64,000 bases of DNA from Beggiatoa leptomitoformis. Lineage in GTDB: Bacteria; Pseudomonadota; Gammaproteobacteria; Beggiatoales; Beggiatoaceae. The stretch spans positions 2,614,261 to 2,678,260 of the forward strand of contig NZ_CP012373.2 in NCBI RefSeq assembly GCF_001305575.3, in the 5' to 3' direction. A program made the position numbers and the translations under genes. This document shows, one piece after another, positions 62,465-64,000 of this stretch. The notes under the pieces are model-generated. The model was not told the origin of the DNA, ran no database searches, and was given only the letters and a program-made list of their open reading frames with translations. Each line of letters begins with the position of its first letter. The stretch's first letter is position 1.

Positions 62465-62793
62465 CTGCGGGACAGGCAAGCGACCTTGAAGGGGCTGATG
62501 CTCTTATTCCTCAGATAAAGGCAAACGCTTTATTGGCTGATAAGGCTTATGATGCTGATGAACGGGTTAGAGATGTTTTAAAACAGAAAAGCATAGAACC
62601 TGTGATTCCGTACAGGAAAAATCGTTTAAATCCACCTGATTATGATAAAGCTCTTTATAAGGCACGTTATTTAATCGAGCATTTCTTTGGTAAATTAAAG
62701 CAATATCGTGCAATAGCTACACGATATGATAAACGCGCTAGGAATTTCTTAAGTGGGGTTTATTTGGCTTCTACCTTGATTCTTTTAGCTTGA
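62461..62793 (+). CDS. IS5-family transposase, frame B
   Basis: About 110 residues read in the -1 frame after the T-run; it probably has no own start codon (only a TTG at 62461). It holds the remaining DDE residues: Asp in LLADKAYDADE and Glu in ARYLIEHFFGKLKQYR, ending STLILLA. Made only as a fusion with frame A by frameshifting or slippage. All three catalytic residues are kept across the two frames, so the IS may be active. Confidence 0.88.
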   Translation: MTAGQASDLEGADALIPQIKANALLADKAYDADERVRDVLKQKSIEPVIPYRKNRLNPPDYDKALYKARYLIEHFFGKLKQYRAIATRYDKRARNFLSGVYLASTLILLA

Positions 62794-62843
62794 ACCTTTA
62801 ACCCTTCTTATTTGATGACAGGCTCTAATCAATCCCACTTATT

Positions 62844-63368
62844 ATGAATATTTTTCTCAACTTAGGGATATTATTTTTTAATATCTGTCGTTTCAAGTCT
62901 GCCCCGCAACATTTACCCTATTCGCCTATCTTGCTTTGGGGAAGCATGATTGCGTATGTTGTCATGAATGTCCCTTTATTACTAACCCAAAATGATTTTC
63001 CGACTGCGTTATTGCTCAGTGTGATAGAAATTGCGCTAATTTGCCTTGTTATCGCTAGTCTATTGTATATAGTTAATTTTTCTAGCCGTATTTTACAAAC
63101 ATTAAGTGCTGTTGCAGGTACAGGTAGTTTATTTGGCTTATTGAGTATGCCTGTTGGTCTGTGGCTTTATTCTCAGCAAATAAATGATGAAACAATAGAT
63201 TTTTCAGCTATTTTATTAATTGCTATTGTAATTTGGCAATTAGCTGTTTATGTTCATATTTTACGGCAAGCATTAGATTTAACTATTTTTTCTGCGGTTA
63301 TCGTGACTTTTATTGCCCTGAGTTTGGTCGCAACTATATTGGGTCAAATAACCATATTATTACAATAA
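62844..63368 (+). CDS. small polytopic membrane protein next to mpl
   Basis: 174 residues with about five membrane segments (about 28-45, 52-75, 85-108, 120-138, 145-170). No motif recognised; some resemblance to small Yip1-like inner-membrane proteins in layout only. The start lies only 17 bases after the IS target duplication, so its native promoter was moved away by the insertion. It may be read from mpl-upstream or IS-derived transcription. mpl follows three bases later, so both are co-transcribed. Confidence 0.75.
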   Translation: MNIFLNLGILFFNICRFKSAPQHLPYSPILLWGSMIAYVVMNVPLLLTQNDFPTALLLSVIEIALICLVIASLLYIVNFSSRILQTLSAVAGTGSLFGLLSMPVGLWLYSQQINDETIDFSAILLIAIVIWQLAVYVHILRQALDLTIFSAVIVTFIALSLVATILGQITILLQ

Positions 63369-63371
63369 ATT

Positions 63372-64000
63372 ATGCACATACATATTTTAGGCATTTGTGG
63401 CACATTCATGGCGGGGCTTGCAGTACTTGCCAAACAATTAGGACATACGGTTGTAGGTTCTGATGCAGCAGTTTACCCGCCCATGAGTACCCAGTTAGCC
63501 GCACAAGGGATTGAATGTAAACAAGGCTATCTGGCTGAGCATTTAACACCCCGTCCTGATTGCGTCATTATTGGTAACGCTTTATCACGGGGAAATCCCG
63601 CCGTTGAAGCTGTATTAAATCAGGGTATTCCCTATATTTCTGGTGCGCAGTGGTTAGCCGAAGAGGTATTGCAAGCGCGTTGGGTTGTTGCTATTGCAGG
63701 TACACATGGAAAAACGACAACCAGTAGTATGGTCGCGTGGATTTTAGCGGATGCAGGTTTAGCCTGTGGTTTTTTAATTGGGGGATTGCCTGAAAATTTT
63801 GGTGTGTCCGCACGATTGGGTGATGTTCCTTTTTTTGTTGTGGAGGCGGATGAATATGACACGGCTTTTTTTGATAAACGAGCCAAATTTGTCCATTATT
63901 GCCCGCATACCCTTATTTTAAATAATTTAGAATTTGACCATGCGGATATTTATCCCGATTTAGCGTCAATTCAACGCCAATTTCATCACTTAGTCCGCAC
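63372..64000 (+). CDS. mpl: UDP-MurNAc:L-Ala-gamma-D-Glu-mDAP ligase Mpl, 5' part
   Basis: The frame is open at the window end (about 209 residues visible of the usual about 450). N-terminal nucleotide-binding MHIHILGICGTFMAGLAVLA, GSDAAVYPPMSTQLAAQGI, ATP-loop AGTHGKTTTSSMVAWIL, and DEYDTAFFDKRAKFVHYCP with LILNNLEFDHADIYPDL are the Mpl signatures, distinct from MurC. It reattaches recycled tripeptide to UDP-MurNAc. Three bases after the membrane protein gene. No own ribosome-binding site is obvious. Confidence 0.95.
   Translation, partial: MHIHILGICGTFMAGLAVLAKQLGHTVVGSDAAVYPPMSTQLAAQGIECKQGYLAEHLTPRPDCVIIGNALSRGNPAVEAVLNQGIPYISGAQWLAEEVLQARWVVAIAGTHGKTTTSSMVAWILADAGLACGFLIGGLPENFGVSARLGDVPFFVVEADEYDTAFFDKRAKFVHYCPHTLILNNLEFDHADIYPDLASIQRQFHHLVR

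Larger units (their letters stand above)
61975..62825 (+). mobile_element. IS5-family (IS427-like) insertion sequence
   Basis: About 851 bp. Terminal inverted repeats: left gagcgtgtcatcaaata (61975-61991) matches the reverse of the right end tatttgatgacaggctc (62809-62825) with one mismatch. Both ends are flanked by TA (61973-61974, 62826-62827), a target duplication typical of this group. It carries two transposase frames joined at a T-run. The element is complete and probably recent. It sits between the opgG operon terminator and the gene at 62844. Confidence 0.92.

Noticed and set aside
61892-62843. IS element as the cause of a missing opgH
   Set aside because: A complete terminator stands between the opgG operon and the IS, and no opgH fragment lies on either side.
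1-64000. CRISPR array, prophage or integrative element
   Set aside because: No regularly spaced direct repeats, integrase, phage structural genes or attachment-site pairs were found; the only clear mobile element is the single IS.

Overview
The window looks like chromosomal DNA of an AT-rich, sulfur-oxidising gammaproteobacterium, most likely of the Beggiatoa/Thiotrichales type. The reasons are: gammaproteobacterial versions of thrS-infC-rpmI-rplT, hrpA, nusB, ftsX, opgG and mpl; a SoxX-SoxA cytochrome for thiosulfate oxidation; a CbbR-like LysR regulator; secreted TPR/CHAT proteins; and many short palindromic intergenic repeats. The species is inferred, not proven. No CRISPR array, rRNA, prophage or replication origin is visible.

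Layout. 1-2.1 kb: the end of a Wzt-type polysaccharide-export ATPase, a MITE-like palindrome, a secreted Cache protein and tRNA-Lys. 2.2-5.5 kb (minus strand): ftsX, a hypothetical gene coupled to radC, and a CoA-ester lyase. 5.9-8.9 kb: a CbiM-like membrane protein and a secreted TPR/CHAT protease-like protein. 9-12.4 kb: tRNA-Val, thrS, infC (rare ATC start), rpmI, rplT. 12.7-20 kb: a CheC/CheY-like pair, NERD protein, cyclic-nucleotide-binding protein, sppA, an outer-membrane protein, prolyl iminopeptidase, nucleotide-sugar dehydrogenase and RDD protein. 20-29 kb: porin, M48 lipoprotein protease, a large membrane protein with a methyltransferase, Rieske protein, Sel1 protein, radical SAM/SPASM enzyme and a small divergent protein. 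29.5-32.1 kb: a duplicated DUF1538 permease-like protein with two PII-like regulators. 32-40 kb: trmL, ADP-ribosylglycohydrolase, pyrD, receiver-kinase, hrpA. 40.4-49.6 kb: a copper-chaperone-like HMA protein, a SCO1/di-heme peroxidase fusion, a zinc-ribbon protein, nusB, a secreted BNR-repeat protein, a LysR regulator, a second receiver-kinase and queF. 49.7-55 kb: livFGMH and a SoxX-SoxA fusion. 55.4-59.4 kb: an orphan RND adaptor behind a clear promoter/operator, then a MoxR/DUF5691 pair. 59.8-64 kb: opgG and a partner gene, an IS5-family insertion sequence with a frameshift-type transposase, a membrane protein and the start of mpl.

How genes work together. thrS-infC-rpmI-rplT is the classic translation operon, without pheST behind rplT. 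DUF1538 plus two PII-like proteins looks like a transporter with its own small-molecule sensors. SCO1-MauG plus HMA suggests copper and redox handling in the periplasm. SoxXA would load thiosulfate onto SoxYZ, which must be encoded elsewhere. MoxR and DUF5691 overlap by ATGA and should act together, but the usual VWA partner is not here.

The most interesting candidates for undescribed biology are the DUF1538/PII-like module, the MoxR/DUF5691 pair, the SCO1-peroxidase fusion and the SoxX-SoxA fusion. The intergenic spaces carry several families of short palindromes, one of which sits repeatedly just after stop codons.
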